A stretch of 64,000 nt of DNA from an uncultured Bacteroidales bacterium. GTDB taxonomy: Bacteria; Bacteroidota; Bacteroidia; Bacteroidales; UBA932. Under the pieces are notes generated by a model that made no database searches, was not told the DNA's origin, and saw nothing but the letters and a program-made list of their open reading frames with translations. The stretch spans positions 1 through 64,000 of the forward strand of contig CAJUEK010000002.1 of the NCBI GenBank assembly GCA_910585445.1, given 5' to 3'. The position numbers and the translations under genes were made by a program. Shown in pieces: positions 42,291-51,480 of this stretch (its first letter is position 1; the number at the start of each line of letters is the position of its first letter).

Positions 42291-42914
42291 CTATTTTTTA
42301 TGACAATTGGCGAGGGATTTCTCTATGGTTGCCGAGATGATGTCAATGGCAACCTTATTGTGTCCTCCCTGAGGTATTATCAGGTCAGCATACCGCTTGC
42401 TCGGCTCTATGAACTGCAGGTACATCGGCTTTACTGTCTTGCAGTAGCGCTCGATGACCCATTCAACGGTCTTGCCACGTTCAATTATGTCGCGGGACAT
42501 TACCCTCATGAGCCTGTCGTCATCGTCAGCATCAACAAAAATCTTGATGTCCATCAGCTTGCGGAGCCTCGGGTCGGTAAATATCAGGATTCCCTCAACA
42601 ATAATCACTTCTGCAGGGTCTATGGTAAGGGTCTCAGTCTGCGAGCGCGTACAGGTTATATATGAATATACAGGCTGCTCTACGCTTTTCCCTTCCTTGA
42701 GCTCCTTTATCTGCGCCCTGAGAAGGTCGAAGTCTATCGAATCCGGATGGTCGAAATTGTGCACTTTCTTCTCTTCTTCCGAGCAATGGCTCAAATCCTT
42801 GTAGTAAGAGTCCTGCGGAATTACCACAACCTTTTCCTTGAGCTGTCCGGTGATGGACTTGACTACCGTCGTCTTTCCTGAACCTGATCCTCCCGCTATG
42901 CCGATTATCAACAT
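42291..42914 (-). CDS. udk: Uridine kinase
   Basis: A 207-residue P-loop kinase that phosphorylates uridine and cytidine to their monophosphates (pyrimidine salvage). The Walker A motif is IAGGSGSGKTTVV (about 5-17). The family blocks VIPQDSYYKDLSH, NFDHPDSIDFDLL and IVEGILIFTDPRLR are present. It starts 81 bases after the asnS stop on the same strand and continues into the TonB-like gene. Confidence 0.96.
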   Translation of the reverse strand: MLIIGIAGGSGSGKTTVVKSITGQLKEKVVVIPQDSYYKDLSHCSEEEKKVHNFDHPDSIDFDLLRAQIKELKEGKSVEQPVYSYITCTRSQTETLTIDPAEVIIVEGILIFTDPRLRKLMDIKIFVDADDDDRLMRVMSRDIIERGKTVEWVIERYCKTVKPMYLQFIEPSKRYADLIIPQGGHNKVAIDIISATIEKSLANCHKK

Positions 42915-42995
42915 AAGTAAAATTTGTTAGAATATTCTTGAATAGTGTTTATGATGTCAATTTGTTGGTGTATAATCAAAGAACGTGGATATTTT

Positions 42996-44390
42996 CTAAT
43001 ATTCTGCATTCTTTGGGGTACGCGGGAAGGGAATCACGTCACGTATGTTCGACATGCCTGTTACAAAGAGGAGAAGCCTCTCGAATCCGAGGCCGAATCC
43101 GCTGTGAGGAGCCGAGCCGAAGCGTCTTGTGTCAAGATACCACTCAAGTCCCTGGCGGCTCATGCCGATTTCATCTATGCGTGCCTCAAGTTTCTGGAGC
43201 GATGACTCACGCTCGGAGCCTCCGATGATTTCACCGATTTTAGGGAAGAGCACGTCCATTCCGCGTACAGTCTTTCCGTCCTCGTTCTGCTTCATGTAGA
43301 AGGCCTTGATGTCTTTCGGATAGTCAGTCAGGATGACAGGTTTGCCGAAATGCTTCTCGACGAGATATCTCTCATGCTCGCTCTGAAGGTCAGTGCCCCA
43401 GCTTACAGGGAACTCCCATTTTACATCTGCTGACTCGAGAATCTTGATGCCTTCAGTGTATGTCAGACGGACAAATTCTGTCTCCGCGACGCTTCTGAGC
43501 CTGTCTATCAGCTCATTGTCGTATCTGTCGTTGAGGAACTGGATATCTTCCAGGCAATTGTCGAGAGCGTACTGCACAAGATATTTGATGAACTCCTCGG
43601 CAATGTCCATGTTGTCGTTTATGTCATAGAATGCCATCTCCGGCTCAACCATCCAGAACTCGGCTAGATGGCGCGGAGTGTTGGAGTTCTCTGCACGGAA
43701 AGTCGGGCCGAAAGTGTAAATCTCACCGAGAGCCATAGCTCCAAGCTCACCCTCAAGCTGTCCGCTCACGGTAAGGCTGGTCTCCTTGCCGAAGAAATCC
43801 TTAGTATAGTCAATTCCGCCTTTCTTGTTTCTCGGCAGGTTCTCCATGTCGAGTGTCGTTACCCTGAACATCTCGCCGGCTCCCTCACAGTCTGATGCAG
43901 TGATGAGCGGAGTGTGCATATACACAAAGCCCTTGCTGTGGAAGAACTGGTGTATCGCAAACGCCATCTGGTTCCTGATGCGGTATATGGCGCCGAAAGT
44001 GTTTGTCCTCGGACGCAGGTGGGCTACGGTCCTGAGGAACTCGAATGAAGTGTCCTTCTTCTGAAGCGGATACCTCATAGGGTCGCACTCTCCGTAAATC
44101 TCTATTTCGCTTGCCTGTATCTCAGTGGTCTGTCCGCCTCCTACTGACTCCACGAGCATGCCTTTGACTCCGATGCACGCTCCAGTGGTCACTTTTGCCA
44201 GGACACTCTCGTTTTCCGGCGACTTGTCAACCACTATCTGAATATTATTGATGGTGGAACCGTCATTAAGGGCGATGAATGCCACATTCTTGTTTCCTCT
44301 CTTGGTCCTTACCCATCCTTTTGCAAGAACCTCTCTGCCCGGCTCGCTCTTGAGCAGGTCTTTGACTTTGGTTCTGATAACTGTTTCCAT
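42996..44390 (-). CDS. asnS: Asparagine--tRNA ligase
   Basis: A 464-residue class IIb synthetase. The N-terminal OB-fold domain (about 15-110) has [19 protein letters not shown]. The catalytic domain shows motif 2 in [22 protein letters not shown], which is AsnRS-type rather than AspRS, and motif 3 near the C-terminus ([16 protein letters not shown]). It charges tRNA-Asn. It lies 13 bases after the alkaline phosphatase gene and is probably cotranscribed with it. Confidence 0.96.
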   Translation of the reverse strand: METVIRTKVKDLLKSEPGREVLAKGWVRTKRGNKNVAFIALNDGSTINNIQIVVDKSPENESVLAKVTTGACIGVKGMLVESVGGGQTTEIQASEIEIYGECDPMRYPLQKKDTSFEFLRTVAHLRPRTNTFGAIYRIRNQMAFAIHQFFHSKGFVYMHTPLITASDCEGAGEMFRVTTLDMENLPRNKKGGIDYTKDFFGKETSLTVSGQLEGELGAMALGEIYTFGPTFRAENSNTPRHLAEFWMVEPEMAFYDINDNMDIAEEFIKYLVQYALDNCLEDIQFLNDRYDNELIDRLRSVAETEFVRLTYTEGIKILESADVKWEFPVSWGTDLQSEHERYLVEKHFGKPVILTDYPKDIKAFYMKQNEDGKTVRGMDVLFPKIGEIIGGSERESSLQKLEARIDEIGMSRQGLEWYLDTRRFGSAPHSGFGLGFERLLLFVTGMSNIRDVIPFPRTPKNAEY

Positions 44391-44403
44391 TGATTATAAT
44401 GTT

Positions 44404-45609
44404 TTACAATATTTTTCCCTTGATGTCAGTGTTGTCTATGCGTCCGCTGAATTTCTCGGAGCCTTTTCCGATCGCATATACCGGAACCGGAGTCCCTGTG
44501 TGCGAATGGGTTGTCCAGCCTATCGAGCACTCCTTGTTCATCTTTTCGTTGCTTTCACGGTCAAGAGTGTTTTTCTTGCCGTCAGCAAGCCATTGTGACT
44601 CGAGCCTTTCCCAGTTTACGGTCTCGTTGCCGCATCCGAGCGACAGGCCTCCTGTCTCATGGTCTGCTGTCACGATGATGAGCGTCTCGTCCGGATGCTC
44701 CAGGTAGAATCTGTATGCAACTTCAACTGCATCGTTCATCTCCAGCACATCTGCAACCATCGGCATTGTCCTGTTGTCATGTGCAGTCCAGTCAATCTTG
44801 CCGCCCTCACACATGAAGAAGAAAGCTGAGCCGCTTCCGATGAACTCCATTCCGAGGGTAAGCATCTGCGCCAGTGTGGCGTCTTCTGTTTTCTTGCCCT
44901 CGCTTACATAGTTGTCCGCACTTTCCTCACGGTTGCTTTCCTGGCAGAATACCACTTTGCAAGTGCTGTCAGGGCGGGCATTGAATTCCTCAATACCATA
45001 GCATACCTTATATCCGTGCTCCTGTATGTATGCGTCAATAGGCTGCATGTCATTCTTTTTGCCCCGGAAGTCAATGAATCCAGAGCCGGCAAAAAACTCG
45101 AATCCGCTCTCAGGCAGCTGGCAGCTGACCTCGTAGTAGTCACCCCTGTATGGGACGCTGGCGTAGAACGCTCCCGGGGTCGCATGGTTGATAGGTACCG
45201 TAGTGATTATGCCTATCTTGTATCCGTCTTCCTTCAGTTCCTTGGCCACACTTTTCAATGCGTTTCCGTCCTTGTCCATTCCGAGCTTGCCGTTGTCAGT
45301 CTTGCTTCCGCATGCGATGGCTGTGCCGGATGCTGCGGAGCATGTCACATGCCTGTTTGCTGAGAAGTTGGTTGCTGTGCCGTGATACGGGAAAGTGGTG
45401 AACACAAGCTGTTCGCCTCCTATTTTTCCGGACTTGTATGACAGGTATGATTCAGCTGTAGCGACGTGGTTTGCTCCCATGCCATCTCCTATGAACAGGA
45501 AAATATATTTTGCCTTAGTGTCATCTTTCTTCCCGTTCCATGCCTGTCCGCATGAAGAGATTATAAGTATAGCAGCAATGAATGCTGTCATCAGCTTGCC
45601 TCTTTTCAT
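44404..45609 (-). CDS. Alkaline phosphatase, lipoprotein
   Basis: A 401-residue PhoA-superfamily phosphatase with a lipoprotein signal (LIISSC, Cys20). The metal site begins FLFIGDGMGANHVA. The nucleophile is Ser91 in VTCSAASGTA; the residue before it is Cys90, where E. coli PhoA has Asp. FFMCEGGKIDWTAHDN and VTADHETGG provide the remaining zinc ligands. It should release phosphate from monoesters in the periplasm. A -7 box (45649-45656) lies upstream, and asnS follows 13 bases downstream. Confidence 0.92.
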   Translation of the reverse strand: MKRGKLMTAFIAAILIISSCGQAWNGKKDDTKAKYIFLFIGDGMGANHVATAESYLSYKSGKIGGEQLVFTTFPYHGTATNFSANRHVTCSAASGTAIACGSKTDNGKLGMDKDGNALKSVAKELKEDGYKIGIITTVPINHATPGAFYASVPYRGDYYEVSCQLPESGFEFFAGSGFIDFRGKKNDMQPIDAYIQEHGYKVCYGIEEFNARPDSTCKVVFCQESNREESADNYVSEGKKTEDATLAQMLTLGMEFIGSGSAFFFMCEGGKIDWTAHDNRTMPMVADVLEMNDAVEVAYRFYLEHPDETLIIVTADHETGGLSLGCGNETVNWERLESQWLADGKKNTLDRESNEKMNKECSIGWTTHSHTGTPVPVYAIGKGSEKFSGRIDNTDIKGKIL

Positions 45610-45648
45610 TGTATTCTATGTTTCGCTTGCGTTAATTTTCTCAACCTG

Positions 45649-45656
45649 CAAATTTA
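45649..45656 (-). promoter_or_regulatory. -7 box before the alkaline phosphatase/asnS unit
   Basis: On the minus strand TAAATTTG matches TAnnTTTG, 39 bases before the ATG. It implies that asnS may be read from the phosphatase promoter. Confidence 0.5.
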
Positions 45657-45695
45657 CACAGAAATATCCGAATTGTCATAGATAAGATAAAGAAA

Positions 45696-45730
45696 TAAAA
45701 GAAAAGCCGACCCTTTCGGACCGGCTTTTC
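45696..45730 (-). terminator. Rho-independent terminator of the ExbBD operon
   Basis: On the minus strand AAAAGCCGGTCC and GGGTCGGCTTTT pair around a GAAA tetraloop, followed by CTTTTATTTC. It is about 25 bases after the stop of the distal exbD gene and before the alkaline phosphatase promoter. Confidence 0.85.
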
Positions 45731-45754
45731 ATATCGTCAAACAGAATAGTTGTC

Positions 45755-46222
45755 TTATTCTGCAGTTTTTCTTGCTGAGTACATGATCTTAAGCGCAGAG
45801 CATCTGCGGAGCTCCTGCTTAACATCTGTGACGATACCCATACGGGTGTTCTCGTCTGCTCTGATTGCAACTGTCATGAAAGATCTGTCTGCCTCAGACA
45901 TGGCGTCACGCTCTGCAGCGATGAAGTCGCGGATTTCATCCACAGTCTTGAAAGAGTCGTTGAGCTGGATTCGTGCGTCGTTACCGTACTGGGCCTGAAG
46001 ATGTCTTACAGGTGTTCCGATATTGATGTACGAAGTCAGGTCTTTTCTTTCAAGCTTGGCGATTTCAGTCGCCTCAGGAAGCTTAACCATGACCTTGTTC
46101 TCTGTCTCGCGCATTGTGGTCGTCACCATGAAGAAGAACAGCAGCATGAACACGATGTCGGAGAGTGAACCGGAAGAAATTCCAGGCATCTCCTTCTTTC
46201 CGCTCTTTTTGAATTTTGACAT
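45755..46222 (-). CDS. exbD: ExbD-family biopolymer transport protein (distal copy)
   Basis: A 155-residue protein with a short cytoplasmic start, one transmembrane helix (about 18-38) carrying the proton-relay Asp in GSLSDIVFMLLFFFMV, and a periplasmic domain (KVMVKLPEATEI, ending near MYSARKTAE). It works with ExbB as the proton-driven motor for TonB. It is 14 bases after a second exbD copy. The last gene of a four-gene operon, it is followed by a strong terminator. Confidence 0.92.
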   Translation of the reverse strand: MSKFKKSGKKEMPGISSGSLSDIVFMLLFFFMVTTTMRETENKVMVKLPEATEIAKLERKDLTSYINIGTPVRHLQAQYGNDARIQLNDSFKTVDEIRDFIAAERDAMSEADRSFMTVAIRADENTRMGIVTDVKQELRRCSALKIMYSARKTAE

Positions 46223-46236
46223 ATTGTTCTCCTCCT

Positions 46237-46812
46237 TTATTTTTGGTTGATGTCCTTAGGCTCAGCCTCTGAAATGTTCTGAGGTATTGCCTTTCTTGCG
46301 ATTGTCTGATGATCCTCGTCCAGTGCTGCGTAAGGCTTTCCGAAGTTTGCCATTGACCATTCGTCACGAAGTTCGTTGATGGCCTTCACAAGCTCGTTCT
46401 GCACTGCGATATAAGCCTGGTAGCTTGTACCGCGGTCGTTCTGGAGAGAGATGACTCCTTTCGAAACCATGCATGGGCCGTAGCCTTCGATTTCAATCTC
46501 GTTCTTTTCAGGGAGATTAGGGTCGTTTGCAGGGTTTGAGAGGAATTCCTTTATCTTATCTTTCAATTGGCTGACATGCATAGGCTCAGTACCAGCAAGA
46601 AGTCTGTCGGCTGAGTTAATCTTGACGATGATGATGTTTCGACGATTAACTTTCTGGTCCTCCACTTTCTGATTAGGGTCAGGAATAGGAGGGAGACGAC
46701 GCTGCAGACCCATATCCTGATTCATCGTGGTAGTCATCAGGAAGTAGCAAAGCAAGAGGAACGCAATGTCCGCCGTTGAACTTGAGTTGATTTCTGGTGT
46801 CTTTTTACCCAT
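46237..46812 (-). CDS. exbD: ExbD-family biopolymer transport protein (proximal copy)
   Basis: A 191-residue ExbD protein. The transmembrane Asp is in STADIAFLLLCYFLMTTTM (about 14-33). The periplasmic part is longer than in its neighbour (QRRLPPIPDPNQKVEDQKV, and a C-terminal extension ending AEPKDINQK). Two different ExbD copies with one ExbB suggest a heteromeric ExbD dimer in the motor or two alternative complexes. It is 9 bases after the small membrane protein gene. Confidence 0.92.
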   Translation of the reverse strand: MGKKTPEINSSSTADIAFLLLCYFLMTTTMNQDMGLQRRLPPIPDPNQKVEDQKVNRRNIIIVKINSADRLLAGTEPMHVSQLKDKIKEFLSNPANDPNLPEKNEIEIEGYGPCMVSKGVISLQNDRGTSYQAYIAVQNELVKAINELRDEWSMANFGKPYAALDEDHQTIARKAIPQNISEAEPKDINQK

Positions 46813-46821
46813 GGTGTCCAG

Positions 46822-47250
46822 TTATTTGCGTGTTGCGGTGATGACGCCTCCGACAATGATCGAGAGGATCGCGCCGCCGCAGCAGAGATAAGTTAGATTC
46901 AGAATAGTATCTGTCAGCTTGAGTGTCGCGTCTGACACAGGCTCGCCGAGATATCCGACGGCTGGAGTGCCTGGGGCAAGCAGATAGGCTGCGCCTACCA
47001 CTACAACAATGGCCAGGATGCCGATGCCGAGCCTGAGAAGGTTCTTGGGATCGTTCATCGTGTTGATGACGACAACGCCGAGAAGAACGGCGATGAGCGC
47101 CACGGCCACCATTGCATACGCCCAGTAGAGTACATAGTCAACCGGCGCGTTGCCGTTGTCCTCAAAGCCTACGATGAAGCCGTAGACTCCGATGATCGCA
47201 CCGAGGATGAGCAGTACCCATGATATCCATTTGATAACTTTAGCGTACAT
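46822..47250 (-). CDS. Small four-helix membrane protein of the ExbB/ExbD operon
   Basis: A 142-residue protein with four hydrophobic segments (about 8-28, 42-64, 72-93 and 112-137) and short loops, one with a Gly/Pro-rich sequence (APGTPAVGYLGEP). I know it only as a conserved partner gene between ExbB and ExbD in Bacteroidetes; no function is assigned. It is 11 bases after exbB and 9 before exbD, so it is probably part of, or an accessory to, the energy-transducing complex. Confidence 0.78.
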   Translation of the reverse strand: MYAKVIKWISWVLLILGAIIGVYGFIVGFEDNGNAPVDYVLYWAYAMVAVALIAVLLGVVVINTMNDPKNLLRLGIGILAIVVVVGAAYLLAPGTPAVGYLGEPVSDATLKLTDTILNLTYLCCGGAILSIIVGGVITATRK

Positions 47251-47261
47251 TGTAATTCAAA

Positions 47262-48047
47262 TTATTTCTTTTCCTGATATTTGACCAAAACGTCGATGAG
47301 AGAGATTGAAGCGTCCTCCATCTCGATGGTGAGGGAGTCAATCTGTGAGAGGATGTAGTTGTAGAAGAGCTGAAGGATAACGGCTACGATCAAACCGCCG
47401 ACTGTGGTGATCAAAGCGACCTTCATACCTCCTGCTACGACGTTTGGAGACATGTCACCTGCAACCTGGATAGCGTCGAATGCCTGGATCATACCGATAA
47501 CGGTTCCCAAGAATCCGAGAGAAGGTGCGATGGCGATGAAGAGAGAGATCCAAGAAAGACCGTTCTCCATCTGGCTCATCTGTACAGAACCGTATGAAAC
47601 GACTGTCTTCTCAACTGTCTCGATGCCCTGGTCCATGCGGAGGAGACCCTGGTAGAAGATGCTTGCTACAGGACCGCGTGTGTTGCGGCAAACGTCTTTC
47701 GCAGCCTCTACGCCGCCCTCGTTGAGAGCCTTCTCAACTTTTGCAAGGAGCTTCTTGGTGTTGGTCTTTGAAAGTGAAAGATAAAGTATACGCTCGATTG
47801 AAAGTGCAAGACCGAGAATAAGACAGATGATAACGAGGGCCATGAAGCCTGCGCCACCTTCGATGAACTTGGTCTTGAGGGCCTGATGCAAAGGAATCTC
47901 CTCAGGTCCGTCGAGTGTCTCAGTAGCCTCAGTTACCACTTCAGTAGCTGCGGTTCCGTCAGCAGGCTGCTCGTCCTGAGCTGCTGCGTTCTGTGCAGAA
48001 AAGGCCATCACGCCCATTACTGCCAAAAACATGAAAATTTTTTTCAT
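47262..48047 (-). CDS. exbB: ExbB/TolQ/MotA-family proton channel protein
   Basis: A 261-residue proton channel subunit. It starts with a cleavable-looking signal sequence (ending NAAAQ) and an acidic Thr/Glu-rich segment, then a transmembrane helix at about 66-86. The family core (about 145-225) has two more helices: ISLFIAIAPSLGFLGTVIGMIQAF and VVAGGMKVALITTVGGLIVAVILQLFYNY. It powers TonB-dependent uptake, including SusC-type transporters. It is first in the operon; no consensus -7 box is evident in the 132-base leader region. Confidence 0.94.
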   Translation of the reverse strand: MKKIFMFLAVMGVMAFSAQNAAAQDEQPADGTAATEVVTEATETLDGPEEIPLHQALKTKFIEGGAGFMALVIICLILGLALSIERILYLSLSKTNTKKLLAKVEKALNEGGVEAAKDVCRNTRGPVASIFYQGLLRMDQGIETVEKTVVSYGSVQMSQMENGLSWISLFIAIAPSLGFLGTVIGMIQAFDAIQVAGDMSPNVVAGGMKVALITTVGGLIVAVILQLFYNYILSQIDSLTIEMEDASISLIDVLVKYQEKK

Positions 48048-48179
48048 AATTGTTTTTGTGTGTTTAATAATTTAAAGTTATTGAATTGTTATCAGTAATT
48101 TTGTGTTTTCTCCTGGGTATAAGCATCCCATACCTTAAAATCCGGTGCAATTTAGCAATTAATTTTCAATCGGCAATAA

Positions 48180-49235
48180 TTATTTTGATATTTCGCCCCT
48201 CAGGTTCTTTTCAAGTCCGGCTTTGACGGTGCCGTTATCTTCGCTTTTCCCCATGAGGTGAAACAATTTTGCAAGGGCGCTTTCCGTCGTGCAGTCATAG
48301 CCGCTTACAACTCCTGCGTCCTTCAGGCATTTCCCGGTCGCATAAATGTCCATATTGACACTTCCTGCCCTGCACTGGCTGATGTTGAGCATTATCTTTC
48401 CCTTTTCCGAAGCCTCATGCACGAGTTGCGTAAACCATTGCTTTGACGGGGAATTGCCCGCCCCGTATGTCTCCAGTATGACGGCGCGTGTCTCCGGGCC
48501 GCACAGGATGTTACTTACGACCTGCGGGGTTATGCCCGGGTGTATTTTAAGAATGGAAACCCTCGTGTCAAGCTCCTTGTGGAACTTCGGGGCTGTGTCC
48601 CAGGATTCCGGCTTGCGTATGAGCTGGGTGTTGTACCGGATGCTTATCCCGGCCTCTGCAAGGGGGGGCAGATTTTCGGAACGGAATGCCCTGAAGTTGT
48701 CCGAGCTTGCCTTGCTTGTCCTGTTCCCCCTCATCAGGAGGTTGTCGAAGCAGATGCAAACTTCGGGGACTATGGCATGTCCTTCGCTGTCCTTGGCCGC
48801 GGCGATTTCCACTGAGGATATCAGGTTCTCCTTGCCGTCCGTCCTCGGGGCGCCTATCGGAAGTTGGCTTCCGGTGAATATGACCGGCTTTGTAAGCCCT
48901 TCCGTCATGAAGCTCAGGGCCGAGGCCGAATATGCCATTGTGTCGGTCCCGTGCAGAACCACAAAACCGTCGTACCGGTCATAATTCTCTTCTATGATTC
49001 TGGCAAGGGCGACCCAGTGCGCCGGCTCAATGTCTGAAGAGTCTATCAGCGGGTCGAAGGTGCATGAGTCTATCTTGTATGCGAATTTTCCAAGCTCCGG
49101 CACTTCTTCGAGTATCTGGCTGAAATCAAAGGGGATGAGGGCCTGGAGGGCCGGATCTTCTTTCATCCCGATAGTTCCTCCTGTATATATCAGCAGGATG
49201 GATGACTTGTCCCTGCATGCTGTATGGTTTGTCAT
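48180..49235 (-). CDS. ansA: L-asparaginase, type I (cytoplasmic)
   Basis: A 351-residue asparaginase that hydrolyses L-asparagine to aspartate and ammonia. The first catalytic threonine is in LLIYTGGTIGMKED and the second in VVLHGTDTMAYSASAL. There is no signal peptide, in line with the type I cytoplasmic group. Its start overlaps the tatD stop as ATGA, so it is coupled to dprA-tatD. Confidence 0.95.
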   Translation of the reverse strand: MTNHTACRDKSSILLIYTGGTIGMKEDPALQALIPFDFSQILEEVPELGKFAYKIDSCTFDPLIDSSDIEPAHWVALARIIEENYDRYDGFVVLHGTDTMAYSASALSFMTEGLTKPVIFTGSQLPIGAPRTDGKENLISSVEIAAAKDSEGHAIVPEVCICFDNLLMRGNRTSKASSDNFRAFRSENLPPLAEAGISIRYNTQLIRKPESWDTAPKFHKELDTRVSILKIHPGITPQVVSNILCGPETRAVILETYGAGNSPSKQWFTQLVHEASEKGKIMLNISQCRAGSVNMDIYATGKCLKDAGVVSGYDCTTESALAKLFHLMGKSEDNGTVKAGLEKNLRGEISK

Positions 49236-50014
49236 AGCCTGAAGAGTTTTTGTGCGTTGGATGTTGTCCTGTCGGCAAGTTCGCTGAGGCTGAGTCCTTT
49301 CAGGCTGGCCAGCAGTTCCGCGATGACCGGTATGCGGCTGCTTTCATTCCTCTTGCCCCTGAACGGTGCCGGAGACAGGTAAGGAGAGTCCGTCTCAAGA
49401 AGTATGCGTGTGTCGGGAATCTCAGTTATGGTCTTGGCTATTGATGCGTTCTTGTATGTGAGGACCCCTCCGATTCCCACATGCCATTCCCCGAGCCTGT
49501 CAAGTTCCCTGAATGTTTCCGGACTTCCGCTGAATGCATGAAATACGCCGCGTATCCCAAGGCTGCGGCAGTCTTTCAGTATTCTCAGCAGCGGCTCCGT
49601 AGCTTCCCTTGAGTGTATTATTACCGGAAGGTCTGCCTTGGCCGCCATCTCGAGCTGCAGCCTGAGGACTTCTTCCTGTTCCTTTTCGAATTCCCGTGAC
49701 CAGTACAGGTCCATGCCTATTTCTCCGATGGCCCATATGCGGCGGCTTCCGAGCATGCCCTCAATCTGGGAAAGCTCTTCCTGCCATCCCTTGCCTACGG
49801 ATGTCGGGTGCAGGCCAAGGCACGGGAAAAGAGTTCCCTCGTGACGTTCGGCCAGTGTGAACATGGCCTCCCTTGTCTGTGAGTCGATGTCCGGAAGAAT
49901 CATTTTTGTCACGCCTGCGGCCACGGCCCTTTCCACTGCCTGGTCCTCTTCACCTGAAAATGCCTCGTCATACAGGTGAGCATGGGTGTCTGTGAATACC
50001 ATCTGTACCTTCAT
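49232..50014 (-). CDS. tatD: TatD-family metal-dependent deoxyribonuclease
   Basis: A 260-residue TIM-barrel hydrolase. The N-terminal metal motif is TDTHAHLYDEAF. WAIGEIGMDLYW, PVIIHSREA, GVFHAFSGSPETF and LLETDSPYLSP follow in the usual order. The frame reaches a TTG at 50029, but the ATG at 50014 is preferred; another ATG at 50002 is possible. The family has 3'-5' exonuclease or DNA-repair activity. It lies 146 bases after dprA and is coupled to ansA. Confidence 0.94.
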   Translation of the reverse strand: MKVQMVFTDTHAHLYDEAFSGEEDQAVERAVAAGVTKMILPDIDSQTREAMFTLAERHEGTLFPCLGLHPTSVGKGWQEELSQIEGMLGSRRIWAIGEIGMDLYWSREFEKEQEEVLRLQLEMAAKADLPVIIHSREATEPLLRILKDCRSLGIRGVFHAFSGSPETFRELDRLGEWHVGIGGVLTYKNASIAKTITEIPDTRILLETDSPYLSPAPFRGKRNESSRIPVIAELLASLKGLSLSELADRTTSNAQKLFRL

Positions 50015-50160
50015 TAGTATTTCCGGCAAATTTAGGAACTGTTTTGTGTTTTCTCAAAAAATCTTTTCGTTCTGCCCATAGCCCTGGATTCCTCTCCGGC
50101 GCCGATCATGTCGGATGTGGTTATGCCCGGCATGAAATCATGGTGGTCGTGTTTGTGATG

Positions 50161-51330
50161 TCAGCGGAATCTGGCGGAGACGAGGCTGCATCTCCTGAGA
50201 AGGTCGCAGGAAATGAACCCGTCCGTCTCAAGCAGTCCCGCAAGATGGACTGTCCTTCCGTATGGAAGCCCAATATCCCTTCCCAGCTCTTCCACCGTGA
50301 TTCCACGGCTGCCGCGTATGGCCGACAGGATTTCAGCCATCCTGCATATGGTCTCGTCACTTTCCTTGCCGCCGTATTCCTCAAAAAGCAGCTCCATGTC
50401 GGACGGAGGGGACTTCCTGCCTGTGGTGAAAAGTCCGAGGCTTTCAATAAGGTCTTCCTCGGATGTCAGCGGCTCCGCCATCCTGGCCCGTATGAGGTGG
50501 TTGCATCCTTGCGAGCGAAGGTCATCGGCGCGTCCTGGCAAAGCATAGACGTCCCGGTCATATGAAAATGCCAGGCGGCACGTCATCATCCCGCCTCCCT
50601 TTATCTTGGATTCGACAAGGATTGTGGCATGGCTGAGTCCTGCTATTATCCGGTTTCGTCTCAGGAAGTTGACCGGGAGCGGGGCTGTGCCGGGAGGGTA
50701 GTCCGTGACGAGTGCGCAGCCTTGGGTGCAGGACATCTTTTCAGCGATTTGCCTGTGCCTGTACGGATATATCGTGTCCGTCCCCGTTGCCATTACAGCA
50801 ATGGTGGGAAGGCCGGCTTCAAGGGCGGCTTTGTGCGCGCAGATGTCTGTACCTATTGCCAGCCCGCTGACAATGAGTGGCTTGGCGCTTGTGCGGGCGA
50901 GGGCGTGCACTATCCTTTCGCACCATTCACGGCCGTATGGCGAGATGTCTCTTGTGCCTACTACAGCAATGGGCATTCTGCCGCTCCACAGCTCCTGGTC
51001 CTGCGTGCTGCTTTTTGCATAGAGTCCTATCGGTGCGTCCGGACATTCTTTCAACAGCTGGGGATAGCCCTCTTCTGTCCATCCCGTGAACCGTGCCCCT
51101 GATTTTGAGAGGCTTTCAAGCATGGCTTCGGCGTCATCGAGGGCCTTGCTGCATATCGCTCCCCTGTATTTTGAATGAGGGCCGAGCATGCCGTCAATAT
51201 CTTTGGCGCCCAGGCGGAATATCTCGGCGGCGCTTCCGATGCGTGCTATCATGGCGAGTCCGATTTTTGGCTCGAAACCGAAAATCTTTGACATGGCGCA
51301 CAGGCTTATCTTTTCTGCATAATTTCCCAT
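50161..51330 (-). CDS. dprA: DNA-processing protein DprA
   Basis: A 389-residue DprA/Smf protein that loads RecA on incoming single-stranded DNA during transformation. It has the N-terminal HhH-like part (GFEPKIGLAMIARIGSAAEIF). The Rossmann-fold core shows VVGTRDISPYGREW, VSGLAIGTDICAHKAAL and LVESKIKGGGMMTCRLA. A C-terminal winged helix is near 315-385. A GTG at 51336 is an alternative start two codons upstream of the ATG used here. It is widespread in Bacteroidetes and not proof of competence. Confidence 0.93.
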   Translation of the reverse strand: MGNYAEKISLCAMSKIFGFEPKIGLAMIARIGSAAEIFRLGAKDIDGMLGPHSKYRGAICSKALDDAEAMLESLSKSGARFTGWTEEGYPQLLKECPDAPIGLYAKSSTQDQELWSGRMPIAVVGTRDISPYGREWCERIVHALARTSAKPLIVSGLAIGTDICAHKAALEAGLPTIAVMATGTDTIYPYRHRQIAEKMSCTQGCALVTDYPPGTAPLPVNFLRRNRIIAGLSHATILVESKIKGGGMMTCRLAFSYDRDVYALPGRADDLRSQGCNHLIRARMAEPLTSEEDLIESLGLFTTGRKSPPSDMELLFEEYGGKESDETICRMAEILSAIRGSRGITVEELGRDIGLPYGRTVHLAGLLETDGFISCDLLRRCSLVSARFR

Positions 51331-51348
51331 GGCCACAAAGTAAATATG

Positions 51349-51385
51349 AAAAACGGCCTCCGGATAAGTCCAGGAAGCCGTTTTT
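51349..51385 (-). terminator. Rho-independent terminator after queA
   Basis: AAAAACGGC (51349-51357) and GCCGTTTTT (51377-51385) form a perfect 9-base stem with an inner TCC/GGA step. T-runs flank both sides, so it could act in either direction. It lies between queA (ending at 51481) and dprA (starting at 51330), both on the minus strand. Confidence 0.8.
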
Positions 51386-51480
51386 CTCTTTTTTATATAG
51401 AAAATTTCTTTTTCTTTATTTCATGCATCTTTTTTTTATAAAGGCATGCAGCATTTTCTGCCGGGTGAAATCGCCTCTTG

